A stretch of DNA of 64,000 bases, taken from the NCBI GenBank assembly GCA_030435675.1, contig CM059625.1:17856001-17920000 (forward strand), given 5' to 3'. This DNA comes from Steinernema hermaphroditum (taxonomy: Eukaryota > Nematoda > Chromadorea > Rhabditida > Steinernematidae). Of this stretch, positions 63,476 to 64,000 are shown piece after piece (the stretch's first letter is position 1; every line of letters begins with the position of its first letter). A program made the translations under genes and the position numbers. The notes beneath the pieces were generated by a model. It saw only the letters and a list, made by a program, of their open reading frames with translations. It was not told the DNA's origin and did no database searches.

Positions 63476-64000
63476 GTTGGTTGCCTTCCTAATTCCACTA
63501 ATTGAGTTCGCTTGACAAGTTCAACTACAAAGCATCGGTCGTGATAGTTATCGTTGCGTGACTGCGTCATTACAGAATTACGAATTGTGATCGCAGCGCG
63601 TGCAAGGAAAGATAATAGATGATCTATTGTTATTGCTGGAACCACCGACTGAAACAAATTGTCTTTGATCGATGGCCGTCAAAGTGCTACTGTACATGTT
63701 CCTTGTAGGGACCACCAAAAACTTCGTCGTTTGTTTATAGGATTAAATGATTTCAGGTGGCACTGGCGTAAAAATGAATAACTGTTGCACAGGGCCCGTT
63801 TCTCAGGAGCAGCATGTTGGCATAGAACCTTAATGATGTTTAGCAATAAAAGTTTACTGAGTGAGTCAAACAAAAGACAAAAAAAAAGACATACTACATT
63901 TTTCACAATTTATTGGGGTTTATCACCAAATCACTGAAATATACGGGGCAGATAGGCTTCCGTTCGTGCAACACTTGAATTTTTTCCTAGTAAAAAGGCG
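63476..64000 (+). other. start of a GON-1-like intron, to window end
   Basis: Begins GTTGGTT at the donor and contains no further recognisable catalytic-domain exon, so the intron is longer than 525 nt. Confidence 0.6.

Noticed and set aside
1..64000. CRISPR array, integrated virus, bacterial insertion sequence or organelle DNA
   Set aside because: No regularly spaced direct repeats, no viral polymerase, capsid or integrase frames, and intron-rich nematode genes throughout.

Overview
The window looks like nuclear DNA of a clade V parasitic nematode, most likely a strongylid or hookworm relative. The grounds are very short introns (42-51 nt in many genes), TTTCAG-type acceptors directly upstream of start codons as expected for spliced-leader trans-splicing, closely spaced same-strand genes, and proteins that read as nematode orthologues. 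The species is an inference. No CRISPR, rRNA, convincing tRNA, phage or bacterial operon is present.

Twelve protein-coding genes can be supported by joining exons by hand; wherever a whole gene is present the joined length is an exact multiple of three. From left to right: a single candidate exon of an unknown gene (194-318, minus); a TGN38/TGOLN2-like trans-Golgi membrane protein (10036-11173, minus); mitochondrial ribosomal protein mL41 (11802-12481, minus); the mitochondrial RNA helicase SUV3 (12738-15361, minus); a nuclear hormone receptor (20377-24153, plus); a PPM1H/J/M-type PP2C phosphatase (27626-30058, minus); a bZIP transcription factor (31197-31818, minus); an unrecognised 171-residue protein (34896-35505, minus); an SQD-1/Squid-type hnRNP (40256-41720, plus); an ENY2/Sus1-like protein (45797-46324, plus); BLOC-1 subunit 2 (47291-47984, plus); LSM8 (48158-49392, plus); and the 5' part of a GON-1-type ADAMTS metalloprotease (59810-63475, plus, cut by the window end).

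The minus-strand trio SUV3, mL41 and TGN38-like is arranged head to tail, and SUV3 and mL41 both serve mitochondrial gene expression. BLOC1S2 and LSM8 are about 170 nt apart with a textbook trans-splice acceptor at LSM8, which suggests an operon. From memory, sqd-1, blos-2, lsm-8, gon-1 and the SUV3 orthologue all lie on C. elegans chromosome IV, so the window probably reflects an old linkage group.

Mobile DNA fills several gaps. There is a 1.27-kb element with perfect 32-bp mariner-type inverted ends but no transposase (25386-26658), a 1.42-kb near-perfect foldback element flanked by TA (44141-45566), a broken Merlin transposase (36745-37570), a dispersed repeat related to the Merlin region, and a 171-bp tandem duplication. 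The largest gene-poor blocks are 1-10035 and 49393-59809. I did not find a clearly undescribed biological system. The most rewarding items are the nematode TGN38-like gene, the foldback element, the mariner-ended element with foreign interior, the alternative SQD-1 tail and the extended GON-1 N-terminus.
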